This document shows, in pieces, positions 12,262-23,465 of a stretch of DNA of 64,000 nt. Source of the stretch: Agroathelia rolfsii (lineage: Eukaryota; Basidiomycota; Agaricomycetes; Amylocorticiales; Amylocorticiaceae). Numbering within the stretch: the stretch's first letter is position 1; every line of letters starts with the position of its first letter. Location of the stretch: NCBI GenBank assembly GCA_018343915.1, contig JABRWF010000001.1, positions 5,704,001 through 5,768,000 of the forward strand. Direction: 5' to 3'. The position numbers and the translations under genes are program-made. The notes under the pieces are model-generated. The model was not told the origin of the DNA. It did no database searches and saw only the letters and a program-made list of their open reading frames with translations.

Positions 12262-12875
12262 AGTTAGACATGTGACGCGTGAATCAGAAGTTCTGGAACC
12301 TCTACTCCCCTCCGACTTAAGTCTCTGGAAGCTTTGTAAGGCGTAAGCAGAGTACCCTTACCACCCTCAATAGATAAAGGGGTTTGTGTAGTGTGGGAAA
12401 ACTTGCGACTTAGGTACTTTATTTAGTGGCAGGAGGTTACTTTGATTATCTCCGCATAGTCAAGAGTGATCCCTTGACACAGAGGGCATAAGATAAGCTT
12501 GTATAAGTCCTCAATACATCAAGGCATTGCGCGTGATATAAAAGTCCTATTCATTTAGGCCTAGGCAGTAAAAAGACCTAGCAAGTGTTTGTTGATCACG
12601 GAGGGCTAAGCTGCCTATCCTGAGTAAGAAACAGTTTGAAGATTTATTAGATGCAAAGAGAGCACACGAGAAATCTTTGGATTGGAGTACTGACTACGAT
12701 CCTAGCATAGTAGATCTAAAAATTGTCCTATTATGACTAGTAGCAATAGGAGCACATGAGCACTTAGATAAAATACCAAACAAGTAGAAGACATAAAACC
12801 CAGCCTTACAGCCCGCCTGCATACCTTACAAGCAGGTTGTCTCATTTGGTATAGTCAAGCATGTAAGCCTTGACA

Positions 12876-13082
12876 TTAGGTCAAAGCTAATACCTAAACC
12901 ACTTGTTGAGCCTTGCTCCAGGTGTGCAGTTCCAGACATCTGCCAAATTAGCATAAGCCAAGAACCCCCTTTTATTTTCTTATTTATAAGCATACAGAAA
13001 CCCCGAACTGTTTGTAGAAGCAATTGATAGAGATTAAAACCCTCTATTTCAACCCATTTAGATTTAGGCTTGTTAGTACCTG
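12876..13082 (+). other. start of D-element internal region, no clear gene
   Basis: This is the short stretch between the D primer-binding site and the copia 3' LTR. I see no convincing gag or pol motif on either strand. One minus-strand frame reads like possible coding sequence but has no recognisable domain. It is probably leader or the start of gag, cut off by the copia insertion. Confidence 0.4.
12878..12888 (+). other. primer-binding site of the D element
   Basis: AGGTCAAAGCT starts two bases after the LTR end (TTGACA-TT-PBS). It is exactly complementary to 1102-1112 of the same LTR. The same 11-mer and the same TT spacer occur in element C. This supports self-priming rather than a tRNA primer. 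Confidence 0.75.
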
Positions 13083-13431
13083 TGTAAAATGCTAATGCCA
13101 ATATTAAACTTCAGTTTATTGTAGTGAACACGGTAGTAAGTACCTAATGCCAATATTAACTATAGAAATAATGAGCATATAAAAAGGGAATAAGGAAATA
13201 TAACAAGGTACTTATACTTCAGTTTATTGTAGTGAACTGAAGTGTGTCAAAGGAGAGAACGGTGGAGGAATAGATGCGTCAGTCACATGACACCAGAAGT
13301 AAAATAATATGTATTGTATTTGTACAAAATTAGAGTAAGGGAGTAAATGAATAAATGAAATGAAATGAAATGGAATACAAGCATGATTATCATATATAAA
13401 CATTATAGTCCATACTGCTTATATCACAACA
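13083..13431 (-). repeat. 3' LTR of the copia element, with a 108-bp extra segment
   Basis: 349 bp against 241 bp for the 5' LTR. The extra segment (about 13127-13234) ends in a second copy of CTTCAGTTTATTGTAGTGAAC-type sequence that is also present before it, and it repeats taatgccaatatta. The rest matches the 5' LTR closely. The polypurine tract abuts it on the minus strand (GAGGGGGAGTG, about 13430-13440). Confidence 0.85.
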
Positions 13432-13440
13432 CTCCCCCTC

Positions 13441-15833
13441 AAGCAGGATTCAGTCCAATCATATGCTTGAAGTAGTCCAATTTTGACTGCCCAAGCACCT
13501 TTGTGAAAAGGTCTGCCGCCATTTTGTTGGTGTTAATGTAGACCATGTCAAAATGACTGGTTTTGATTGCCTTGTGAATGTTATGATAACGGATGTTGAT
13601 GTGCTTGGTGCGCGCACTGTACAGTCCGTTGTGAGCCAGCTTGATAGCAGCCTAATTGTTGCATAACAAGACGGTGGTTTTGTGGCCGCATTTGTGATTG
13701 GTAAGTTTGCAGAGGAAAGACCAGAGCCAGATAAGCTCGTGGTAGGCATCCAAGGCTGCAATATATTTGGCCTTGCAGGTGGAAAGGGCAATAAGAGACT
13801 GACGGCGGGCGGACCAGCTAACAGCAGCTCCTCCATATATAAAGATGGCACCGGATATTGAGTGCCGGTTGTCCTAGCTAGCCCAATTGGCATCTGTGTA
13901 TGCAACAAGGCCCTAGTGATCCTCTGCACTGAATATGAGCGCAAGTAAGCGCGTTGTCTTGAGGTATCAAATAAGATGGCGGACAGCAGTCCAGTGAGCA
14001 TGCTGTCAAGAGCACACCAGACTCTTGTCACCAAAACTCAACCTAAGCCTACGTCAACCCCTCAAAGGTACGGGGTAGCCAAGTAACGGCTGTTTTACAA
14101 CTCCCAAGGCTAGGGACGCACGGGTGTACACTTTCTTGCGCTGTTGCAGCTATCACGCAAACTAGAGTCTTTGTATCACCGAGCTTTACTCCAAGTCTAC
14201 AAGACTTTCAAGCAAGGTCTATACGCAGAACACCGGTTGTCTTGTGTATGCCGCTAGGCGTGCGATGTATCTTAACCGCGATAAGTGCAGGGCAATGCCT
14301 TTGCTTACTTGAGTGCACTGAGCACTATGATTGTGTGTACAGAAACGCAAGTGGTCACCCAATGGGCTGGACCTGTATTATGCGCTCTAACGTAGAGGAG
14401 CACTAAGCAACCTCTAAACAGCAAACAGCACTAAGCACACTTGCTACCTCTTAGCACGAAGCAGAGAGGATTTGAGATGGGAGAGAAAGAGAGGGGGGGA
14501 GAGACAGGCTATCACGCCTTAAGAGGTTGTAGGGGCTCTGAAGACGAAGTTGTTATTATATCAGTATTCTATCTAGTACAGAGCACTACTGTGCTTACCT
14601 GAAGACGAAGAGAACAAATCTGAGGTCTTCAGGTGGGAGCACTACAGGGTTATATACTAATTCTACCTGGTCTGTGCGCCGTTACATGGTCTGTGCACAG
14701 TAATGCTAAGTATGGCGTGATATTGCGCCATTATTATTAGAGTCTAAAGTGGTGTCATGATCCGGACCCATGTTCTAGACTCTGCTTACATAATATGTCA
14801 CGTGACTAGTGGTCACATGATGGCCAGTCACGTGGTAACTGGTCACATGACTTGCTTAGTCATCAGAATGTGTTTACGTAATATACAATATATACCTCAG
14901 AAAATAGAGAAAAATCAGAGAAAATTCAGAAAAATAGTGAAAAATCCGAAATAAAATTATAGTACAACGAGCGACTTGTAACACATGCAATAGGTCAGAT
15001 AGGACCCAAGTGAGCTGGGACATTGCGAATGCAATGTCTGGATGTGTTCCAATGGTGGCATACATAGCAGAACCTACTAGCATGGCGTAAGGTTTGTCTT
15101 GCATGAATTCTCGGTTGTCGGCCATGATGTTGTGAGTGCTGAGATGAGTGTATAGGTCCATGGGGACAAAAGCATTGCTGGCATTGTTCATGCCTACGTA
15201 GTTGATGATCTGGTCAATGTATGCCGTCTGCTTCATAGTGAGGCAGCAATTTGGGTGGTCACAATGAATTTCATACCCCAGGAGAAAACAAATCTCCCCA
15301 AGATTGCTAAGTTTGTATGCATTACTGAGATGCTTCTTGAAGCTTGTCATGAGTGCAGGTGAGGTAGTGGCAATAGTGCAATCATTGACATGAATTGCGA
15401 CAATGATTGAGGACTCGGGGGTGATCCTAAGAAAGATGGCGGGGTTGTACCCCAAGTGCGTGAGTCCGAGACTCTCAAAAAGAGCTTGTACCTTTCTGTA
15501 CTACTCGTGCCCTGCCTGTTTCAACCCATACAGCGCCTTCTTTAGCCGCCAGACAAAATGCGACTTGTCAGGTGATTTGAAACCATCGGGTTGACATATG
15601 TAGATGGTGTCTTCGAGTTTTGCATTGAGGTATGCATTCTTGAAGTTGATTTGATGAAGCTTGAGATTGTCAATAGCAGTAATAGCCAGAATGAGACAAA
15701 GTAAAGCAGGACAAGTGGTGGGAGTGGCAGTTTCATTGAAATCAATGCTGGGGATTTGGCTGAAGCCTTGCATGCAAAGGTGGGCCTTGTATTTGATAAT
15801 GTTATTGTTTTCATTACACTTGCATTGTAGGAC
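13441..15833 (-). pseudogene. copia RT and RNase H, split by LTR-A
   Basis: This continues RT from the far side of the hAT element. It includes QGFSQIPSIDFNETATPT, FKNAYLNAKLED and WRLKKALYGLKQAG with a stop just after. The catalytic YVDD motif appears as HVND at about 15385 (Asp to Asn). PDIAFAMSQL follows near 15020. After the LTR-A insertion (14004-14983) the RNase H domain continues and ends ADLFTKVLGQ...MIGLNPA-stop near 13440, directly before the polypurine tract. The Asp-to-Asn change and the stops make it inactive. Confidence 0.87.
14004..14983 (-). mobile_element. solo LTR-A inside copia
   Basis: 980 bp in reverse orientation (TGTCAAGAGCACACC...GACTTGTAACA) with catgc target duplication (13999-14003 and 14984-14988). 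It separates copia RT from RNase H. Confidence 0.93.
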
Positions 15834-15839
15834 TAGTGT

Positions 15840-16695
15840 TGTCAAGGGTACACTTCTTGACTCTTGAGAATTTGTGGAACAACTCCCTCAAATATCTTTT
15901 CAAGTCTAAGACTGCCCTTCTTAACACTAAGTATACGTGAAGTACCTAAATGCAAGTGTTCCCGCAGCTATCACACCCTTATATCTATTGAAGGGGGACC
16001 GGGTACTTTCTTAGCTTGCACTTAATCGTTGCTCTTACGTTTCATATGCACACATGAGGGGATTTGCACTGCCTCCGAGTAAGGGATATGGGAGAGAAAG
16101 GAAAGGGGAGTGGGCTAGGACGGAGGGGCCTAGGCCTGAGAGATGAGTACCCTGAAGGCAAAGATTTATTAGTAATCTATTTTTAAGGGAATACAAACTC
16201 TTTACTTGCCTGAAGGTAAAGAGGTCAAAGCTGAGCTCTTCAGGACAAGTTACATGCACTACTTATACTACTATTGAAGGGTCCATGCGCAGCCTAGATG
16301 GTCTGTGCACAGGGAGATAGAAGTATAGGTGGTGGCAATGCAGGGGAAGATCTTTTACCCTAACTCCACCAGGCATCCGTGTGGAGATCCGTTTCTGGAC
16401 CAGTACCAGTAACCGTTAGGAATCAATCAGGGGAGGAAGTCTGTGTTCCTAGGCTGTGCGCAATGGTGAAATAGAAGTGCGCGCAGCCCCGAGATTACTC
16501 CTGTGACGTGCGGCTTGGAAACACGTGAGGGCCAATCACATGACCACTGCACTGCCCACAGTCCACACCCTAAAGGGGTAATTTCTATAAGAAAAATAAG
16601 AAAAATGGAAAGAAAACATTATAACTAATTAAATAATTATCCAAATAATACAAGAAAATAACCAAAAAATCGGCAAAAATTCCCTTCTCATGACA
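15840..16695 (-). mobile_element. solo LTR-G in the left hAT terminus
   Basis: 856 bp, from TGTCAAGGG to TCTCATGACA, with agtgt target duplication (15835-15839 and 16696-16700). It inserted within the first 6 bp of the hAT terminal repeat. On the minus strand it has the TATA, AGCTTTGACCT, CTTCAG-GCAAGT and TACTAAT...CTTCAG arrangement of the B, C and D LTRs. Confidence 0.9.
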
Positions 16696-19018
16696 AGTGT
16701 TCTGCAGGCTTGGGCTGGGCCTAAGTGCCCAGGCTGGGCTCAGGCTATAGTGGGCTTGGGCTTACCCGTGTCAGGCTCAGGCTTGACAATCGGGCTTGGG
16801 CTAGGCTGGGCCAGGCTCAGGCTCAAAGCCCGGGCTTACCTCCCTGACACTGCCACTATAAATAAATGGATTTATCTATCTTACTATATACTTCAGTACA
16901 TTACGACAAATTCATCGACAATTCATGTGTGGCTTATATGTTATGAACTGAATAGCATCAATTTTGCTATTAGTATATTTAGTACTTTAAAAATACAACA
17001 ACACATCTACACAACAAGCATGATTATATTTCATCAAAATCATCACTATTGTCCATCTCCTCTTCACAATCTGAGCCTAAATCAAGCAGAAGGCTAACTA
17101 AGGTATCATAATTTGGTATCTCAAGGCTACTATTTAGAGCATCTTCTGCTGCATTTTGATTGAGAAGTGCTTGTTCAACAACACATAATGGCCCTTGCTT
17201 GCAAAGAATAAAACCTCGTTTGAGTTTAAACTTCATTACTTGTAATGCCTTGACAATATCAGCTTTAAGTTGATTACGCCACTTAGTGATAGTGATAGCA
17301 GCACTTGAAAAGGCTTGCTTGCTTGAAACCAATGATGCCATAATTGACAAATAGTCAAGTGCCAATGAATACCATGTTGGATAGCGACTTTTTGATTCCT
17401 AAAACAAGATGATAAATTAAAAGATAAATTGTATATCAATATAATGCCAAACAAAATATGCCGTACATGCTACTACTGGAGAAGAGTAGTTACTTCTCCA
17501 ACTTCATCTTCTGAGTATAGATACTTATTAAACTCCTGCTCCCATACTGGCATCTGGCTGTTTATAGCATTGGTGTGAAGATTTTCATTTGAAAATTCTG
17601 ATTTATTACTATGGTTGAAGAAACAAAGAATCTTCTTACTTCAATGTAAGCCCTGTTTTCAAGATGGACCTGGGGTGCTCAAGAGATCACCATGCAGCTT
17701 AATGTATTTATCCTTGAACTATAGTATTATAAGGGTTAGACTAATTTTCAAAATTGATGATTAAAAACGGATTTCATACAACTGCTTGTAAAAGATCAAT
17801 AATAGTTTTCTGGAGCTGTAAACTCCAGTTATCATGAAAATATTAAAGCTTGCTCTCAGGTTCCAAGACTGTCAAGAACATTTGTGATCAATTTAAAATA
17901 GATTAATATAGCCTAACTATAACATACCCATACACACAATATATGCTTGTGTTTTGTCTGTTAACTGGTAATATCTATTGATTGTATCTAGGCCTTTAGC
18001 AAGAGCATTATAAAAGCAAGAGAATTTGATGTTGTTATAAAGCTTTTTCCACTTTCTAGAAAGGCTTTCAATAGCTGGAATAGCCTGAGCAAGTGTAGGG
18101 TAGTTGTCAGATAAAAATGATTGCTGAGCCTTATCTGCATACTATAGAAGTATAAGATTATTTTTTAAGAAAAAAATTGTAATATATACTTACTAATAGA
18201 AGCTCTATAAAAAGACTTATCTGTGCCCAATCTTCATCAGATAGTCGTAACATCTCAAGCCTTGCCTGAGTTCTAGAATTTTTCTCCTTTTAAATAAGCT
18301 CTAAAATAAACTGATTGATAGCTTCTCGGAGCTCAATTGTATGTGCAAGCATCATATATATTGATGACCACCGGATAGGCATATCAACAATTGGCTGTTT
18401 TGGCTCTTGTCCCTTTTGCTTGATTTTTTGTATATTATTAAATATCTCCTTGCACTGACTAGATGATGTAACCTAAAATTTGTGAGCATATTAAAGTAAT
18501 ATACAAATGGCAAAAGTATTATACTATACCTTAACCAAAATAGCTCAAATAATACCAATAAAATCATGAGATTCTAGGTCTGGATCATTGATATTATATG
18601 CATTTTGATGCTTGGCCTTGCTTTCTGCCCTAATAATAGCTTGTACAGCAAGATTGATACAATGAGCAAGGCAGCTATAGAGTTAGAAATTAATTATTAA
18701 AAGCAAAATAATAAATATGAATACAGAAAAAGATCTTACTGTATATAATAGCCAGTACCATCATATTTTTCCCCAGTATTAAGAGAGACTAGCCTTGTAA
18801 ATTCAATCATCATTGTATTATTATTTGATGCATTATCACAGGTTACCCAGCCAACCTAAAGAATATTAAAAAATGTTGATAGTAAAAATATATATCTTAC
18901 TTTTGGTATAAGACCAACATGATCACATATTTTATATAGGGCTTGGCCAAGACAAACTCCAGAATGTGATGCATTTATCCTTGAGAAACCAATTAATGTA
19001 GATTGGTAGCTATATATA

Positions 19019-19230
19019 CACTAAGTGACAAAACCGTCTCAATGTTTGCATTTTTTACACCTTTTGATCTATATCTCCAGAAATAAAATACTTAAAATTA
19101 TACTAAAAATACTCATATCAAGTATACCATATCTGCTTTAAATCAAGCCCTAGGTCATGTGATTTGGTCAATAAACCATAGAGTTATGTATTATTCTTTC
19201 AAGGGGTATCATTGAGACAGTTTTGTTGCT
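19019..19230 (+). repeat. left 212-bp TIR of mariner-1
   Basis: This is nearly identical to the inverse of 20428-20639. Its outer end starts GACAAAACCGTCTCAATG and its inner end finishes CATTGAGACAGTTTTGTTGC. Each TIR is therefore itself bounded by inverted copies of a motif of about 18 bp, a likely transposase-binding site. Confidence 0.9.
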
Positions 19231-19260
19231 GACATTTTCAAAATACAAATTTTATTAAAT

Positions 19261-20277
19261 TTAGTATCTAGTATATCCTCCTTTTGCTTTTATCACCTCT
19301 GCCACCCTTCTAGGCATACTCTCAATCAACCTTTGACAAACAGATACTAGAATAGCATCCCACTCCTTCTCTATCCTCTCCTAAAGCCCAGTAAGTGATA
19401 ATGTAGGCTCATCATAGTCTGCCAGCTTTCTTTTGAGGTGATCCCATAGATGCTCAATAGGATTGAGGTCTGGGGAGTTAGCAGGCCACTCCATAACTTC
19501 CAATTCATGGTTTTCAAACCATTTCATGGCTAGTTTGCTCTTATGTTTAGGGTCATTATCCTGCTGAAATATAGTATTGTTAGTATTTTTACCCCATAAC
19601 TCCATACTATCCTGGAGTTCATCCTCTAAAATGGACACATGGACTTCTGAGTCCATTTTCCCAATAATCCTGGTTGCATATCCAGCCCCATCCCATCCAA
19701 AACATCCCCACAACATAATGTTTCCACCACCAAACTTTTGTGTTCCCTGAACCAACCTATCACTAAGCCCTTCTCCCTTCTTTTTCCACACCCATTTCCT
19801 TCCATCAGACCCAATCCTATTAATCTTAGTCTCATCAGACCAGATCACCCTCTTCTAGTCCTCCAGAGTCCAGTGCTGGTGCTCAAGAGCAAAGTTTAAT
19901 CTAGCCCTTTTATAATGAGGCTTAAGATTAGAACTTTTTTTCTTGGTTACAGCCTTTAAACCCTGCTCCCTTAGTCTCCTATGCATGGTTTGGGTAGACA
20001 CAGACTCCCCAAGTGTGTTTTTAAGGGCTTTAGTCACATCTATAGCAGTATCAGCCTGACCAGAGCTAATAAGACAGATAGAATGGCATATAGCAGTAGA
20101 GGAAAGCTTAGAGGGACAGCCTCCTAAGCTTTTAGAAAGGTGGGGACAGTGTTTAGAACATATTCTGCTAACAGAAGAATGGGATACACCAGTAGCTTTA
20201 GCAATATCCCTAGCAGAATGATGTTTATTAAGCAAGCAGATAACATCAAGGACTTGTTGATTGGATAAAGGTTTCAT
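19261..20277 (-). pseudogene. Tc1/mariner transposase with two stops
   Basis: About 338 codons, the usual size for Tc1-family transposases, starting MKPLSNQQVL. The N-terminal helix-turn-helix pair includes SARDIAKATGVSHSSVSRI. The catalytic triad is visible as WSDETKI, QQDNDPKH and NPIEHLW with 34 residues between the second Asp and the Glu (DD34E). Two in-frame TAG codons break it: one after HWTLED near 19855 (expected Trp or similar) and one after LTGL at 19382 (probably CAG). After the second stop the frame continues to ...GGYTRY-stop at 19261. All catalytic residues remain, but the ORF is not translatable in full. Confidence 0.92.
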
Positions 20278-20427
20278 AGTAGTATAGAGATGATGGTGGT
20301 AGCAGTTTAAGAGTTGTTTGTGTTTATTTGTACTAAATAGGGGATACTTAAATGTGTGGTGGCACTGCTTACATAATTAGTATAGTATAACTTGTGTTTT
20401 ACTATAAAAAGTATATTTCAATTAAGT

Positions 20428-20639
20428 AGCAACAAAACTGTCTCAATGATACCCCTTGAAAGAATAATACATAACTCTATGGTTTATTGACCAAATCACA
20501 TGACCTAGGGCTCGATTTAAAGCAGATATGGTATACTTGATAGGAGTATTTTTAGTATAATTGTAAGTATTTTATTTCTGGAGATATAGATCAAAAGGTG
20601 TAAAAAATGCAAACATTGAGACAGTTTTGTCACTCAGTG
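20428..20639 (-). repeat. right 212-bp TIR of mariner-1
   Basis: Inverse of the left TIR with only a few differences. It carries the same compound structure with the 18-bp motif at both its inner and outer ends. Confidence 0.9.
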
Positions 20640-21601
20640 TATCATTTGATATATCAGACCAGTGTACTATAACTGCAAAATAAGTATCTGTATTACTTGC
20701 TTGCCATGCATCACAAGTTAAGGACACTAATCCAATGTTTTTGTCCTATAGAAAGTGTTAGAAATAGCTCTAGGTATAGAGTATATCAATAATGTACCTA
20801 CACTAAACCGCTGCATTAAGCTATGTAAATACCAGTAGAAATCATTAATAATCATCTGTCGAGTAGTGCGAGCATCAGGGATTTTGATCATAGCTCCTTC
20901 ATATTTTACAGAAGATGCAACATTGATCATATGCCTAAATGCTGGGTGTTCAAGAGATGATAGAGGCTAATATATAAGACATAAGAATAATGATAAATTA
21001 AATTGCTTATAATGTATATAGTAAGCCATTAATTTATACCTGATCAGTTTGAATAAGCCATGAAATAGCTGCCTTAGCAAAGTCAGCTTCAGTATAGGAC
21101 TTATTGTTTAGTGATGAACTAATTGAACTAGGTCCATCATTTAAACTTATCAAAGCCTGAGGCAACTCTAAGGCTTGAGTAGCCTGAGCTTCAAGTTGTT
21201 TCCACTGTTTTGTGTCATCTGGTAGCATACTTAGGAATCCAACTTGGTTGGCCCATTCATAATATTCATCCTGTATTCCCAATTTAAGTAAACTGAAATT
21301 AGGAGAAACTTGAAAGAAGAAAATTAATACCTTATGTACTGAAGCAAGATGTTGACGACATGTAGATAAATCATGACGGAATGAGATCTTTTTTGTATTA
21401 GCTTCCCTATTACCAGTATACCCCAAATTTTTATAAACACATAAATGCAATAAAATATAATATCATATCTACCGGCAAAGTTTACAATCAAAAACATCTG
21501 CAACAGACTGAGAACTGCCCCTTCTAGTCTGTGCTTTATGGATATTATTGAAGAAATGATGAATATTGGCACTTGCAGCCAATTTCATCCCTTGTCCATC
21601 T

Positions 21602-22461
21602 TGTTATGAGTTGGAATTTTGGACTATGAATTTTTTGTTATTATGTAAACAATGTATTATATTTTGTTTCATTTTTCTTTCATTATATTACCCTCAGAGC
21701 GTGGTCTGTAGGCAGTGAGCGGTCCTATGATTGGCCCTCATGTGACTAAGCCGCACGCTACAGGAGTAATCGTGAGTTGTGTGTTTCCTGTTCACCATTC
21801 CGCACAACTCCGGAGTACAAACCTCCGATCACTGACCGACTCCTAACGGATACTGGTTCCGCTACACACCTCCGAGCTTCCGCTCCGGAACTCTTGAGGA
21901 GCTCCGCTCCTGAGCGCGGAGCCTCCGCAAGTGTTGTATCTCCGCACGGCTGCCCATCGGAGTTAGGGAAAAGGTCTCCCCCTGTATATTCTACTTTTTC
22001 TATCTCTTGTCTCCGCGTCGGAACTAGCGCGGAGCTTTTGTAGTAGTATAAGTAGTGTATATAACTTGTCCTGAAAGGCCAGCTTTGACCTCTTCACCTT
22101 CAGGCAAGTATTTAGCGTTTGTATTCCTCTTAGAATTACTCAATCAACTTTGCCTTCAGGGTTCATTTACCTCCGGGCCTAGCCCAGCGTCTTAGCGCAT
22201 ACCTCTTCTCACTTAGTAGGGTGAAATTCCCTAGATTATTTAGTTAGGACGCGTGACGCATGAATCGGAACCTCCGGAGTCTCCGCTCTCCTCCGGCTTA
22301 AGTCTCCGGAAGCTTCGTAAGACATAAGTAGAGTACCCTTACCACCCCCAATAGATATAGGGGTTTGTGTAGTGTGGGAAAACTTGAGTCTTAGGTACTT
22401 TGTTAAGTGTTAGGAGTTTGTTTTTGATTATCTCCGCATAGTCAAGAGTGATCCCTTGACA
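21602..22461 (+). mobile_element. solo LTR-B inside hAT
   Basis: 860 bp, from TGTTATGAGTTGGA to CCCTTGACA, with catct target duplication (21597-21601 and 22462-22466). It contains TATAAGTAG near 22046, AGCTTTGACCT near 22081 and the CTTCAG-GCAAGT motif. A short U3 frame shared with LTR-C lies at 21777-22043. Confidence 0.93.
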
Positions 22462-22706
22462 CATCTAGTAGCATGCTTCTCTGTGAGATATGCGATAAGT
22501 CCATTAAAAGACCACTTGAATCAACAATATTTGGGTCAGGTAAGATGCTAGCATTATGCTGCCTCTATACCGGTGCTATTTGATTCCTATTCAACTGTTG
22601 AGGTGAATTACTATTCCCTGTAGAAAAACATAAAAAGAAAGGAGCAATGGAATATTAGAATACAATAAGACCAATACTATAACAACATAATAACATACTA
22701 TTTGGC

Positions 22707-23465
22707 TGTCACGCGCCACACATCCCAATCAATATCCGGAATGTTTTCCGATGCACACCACAATACGTGCTCACTTGGGTTGCCTGGCGGTGACTTACGA
22801 TGCACCGTCTTGCTGGAACCCCTGTGTCGCATGCGTCTGTCAAAACCAAACCTGATTGTCGATCAATGAACTCCGGACATACCGCATAGTCACATTGATG
22901 CCTGGCCTCGATTAACAGTTACAGTGCTTCTCACCATGCATGGTGATCCTTCCCTTTCTTATCATTTCCCTTTTTGGTTCATCATCGATGTTATCCATTT
23001 TCCTTATTGTTCTCACTTCTTGCACACTTCCACTGAGTAGTAGTATATATACACGAATAACTTATACCTACATACTTCAGTTTGGAAATTCAAACATCTA
23101 GTGACTAAGAACACTTCCCCTCTCATCCCATTTAGTTGGAAGCAGTGACACAAGGGCCAAAGCCATTTGTTTGGCCAAAGTCCAGACTAAAGCAACTCAC
23201 CCCGTCATCCACTAGTGCCTTCGCATCCGACCCCCTTTCTTCCTCTTTTGATCATCGTCTTGTTGAGTCGCGTCGATCGACTTGGCTGTTCGCCAAAGCT
23301 CCCGACCCTCTCAATTTGTTGCCCATCCTTAGCCTTACGCATCCGCATCACGCTGTTGCCTCCGCGAGTGCCCTTTGCCGCGATCGTCTATTGCTGCATC
23401 GCCCGTCCGTGTTCTCATTGCGCCAAACCTTCCGTCGGGGTCTCCAGCAAGTTTGGTTCGTGACA
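22707..23465 (+). mobile_element. solo LTR-H inside hAT
   Basis: 759 bp, from TGTCACGCGCCACAC to GGTTCGTGACA, with ttggc target duplication (22702-22706 and 23466-23470). A second, inverted H copy occurs at 38100-38860. The family resembles LTR-E only at its termini (TGTCACG...). Confidence 0.92.

Larger units (their letters stand above)
9530..12479 (+). mobile_element. solo LTR-B holding LTR-A and LTR-E
   Basis: A B-family LTR runs from TGTTATGAG (9530) to CCCTTGACA (12479) with target duplication cagag (9525-9529 and 12480-12484). It carries an A LTR and an E LTR. Subtracting both leaves a unit collinear with the B copies at 21602-22461 and 48785-49647. It sits in the D-element 5' LTR, immediately beside the A1 insertion. 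Confidence 0.92.
782..12875 (+). mobile_element. LTR-D 5' LTR, split by nested insertions
   Basis: D-family LTR sequence is present in three pieces: 782-1279, 9518-9529 and 12480-12875. They are separated by element A1 (TSD ctagt) and by solo LTR-B (TSD cagag). Removing both restores a D LTR collinear with the solo copies at 5851-6860 and 26208-27626. It ends in ...GCCTTGACA at 12875 and is followed by a primer-binding site, so it is the 5' LTR of a plus-strand gypsy element and not a solo LTR. Its first part lies left of the window, beyond the A LTR. Confidence 0.85.
19019..20639 (-). mobile_element. mariner-1: Tc1/mariner (DD34E) element
   Basis: 1621 bp flanked by TA on both sides, inserted in the hAT transposase. 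The ends are CACTAAGTGACAAAAC and its inverse. The terminal inverted repeats are unusually long, 212 bp each. A single-ORF transposase lies between them on the minus strand with two nonsense mutations. Confidence 0.93.

Noticed and set aside
13370..13440. Possible tRNA gene near the copia 3' LTR
   Set aside because: No A/B box pair or cloverleaf was found here or elsewhere in the window.
13459..14034. 191-codon minus-strand ORF in the copia 3' region
   Set aside because: It is a shadow frame. The RNase H reading (ADLFTKVLGQ...MIGLNPA) is in another frame of the same strand, and part of this ORF runs into LTR-A.
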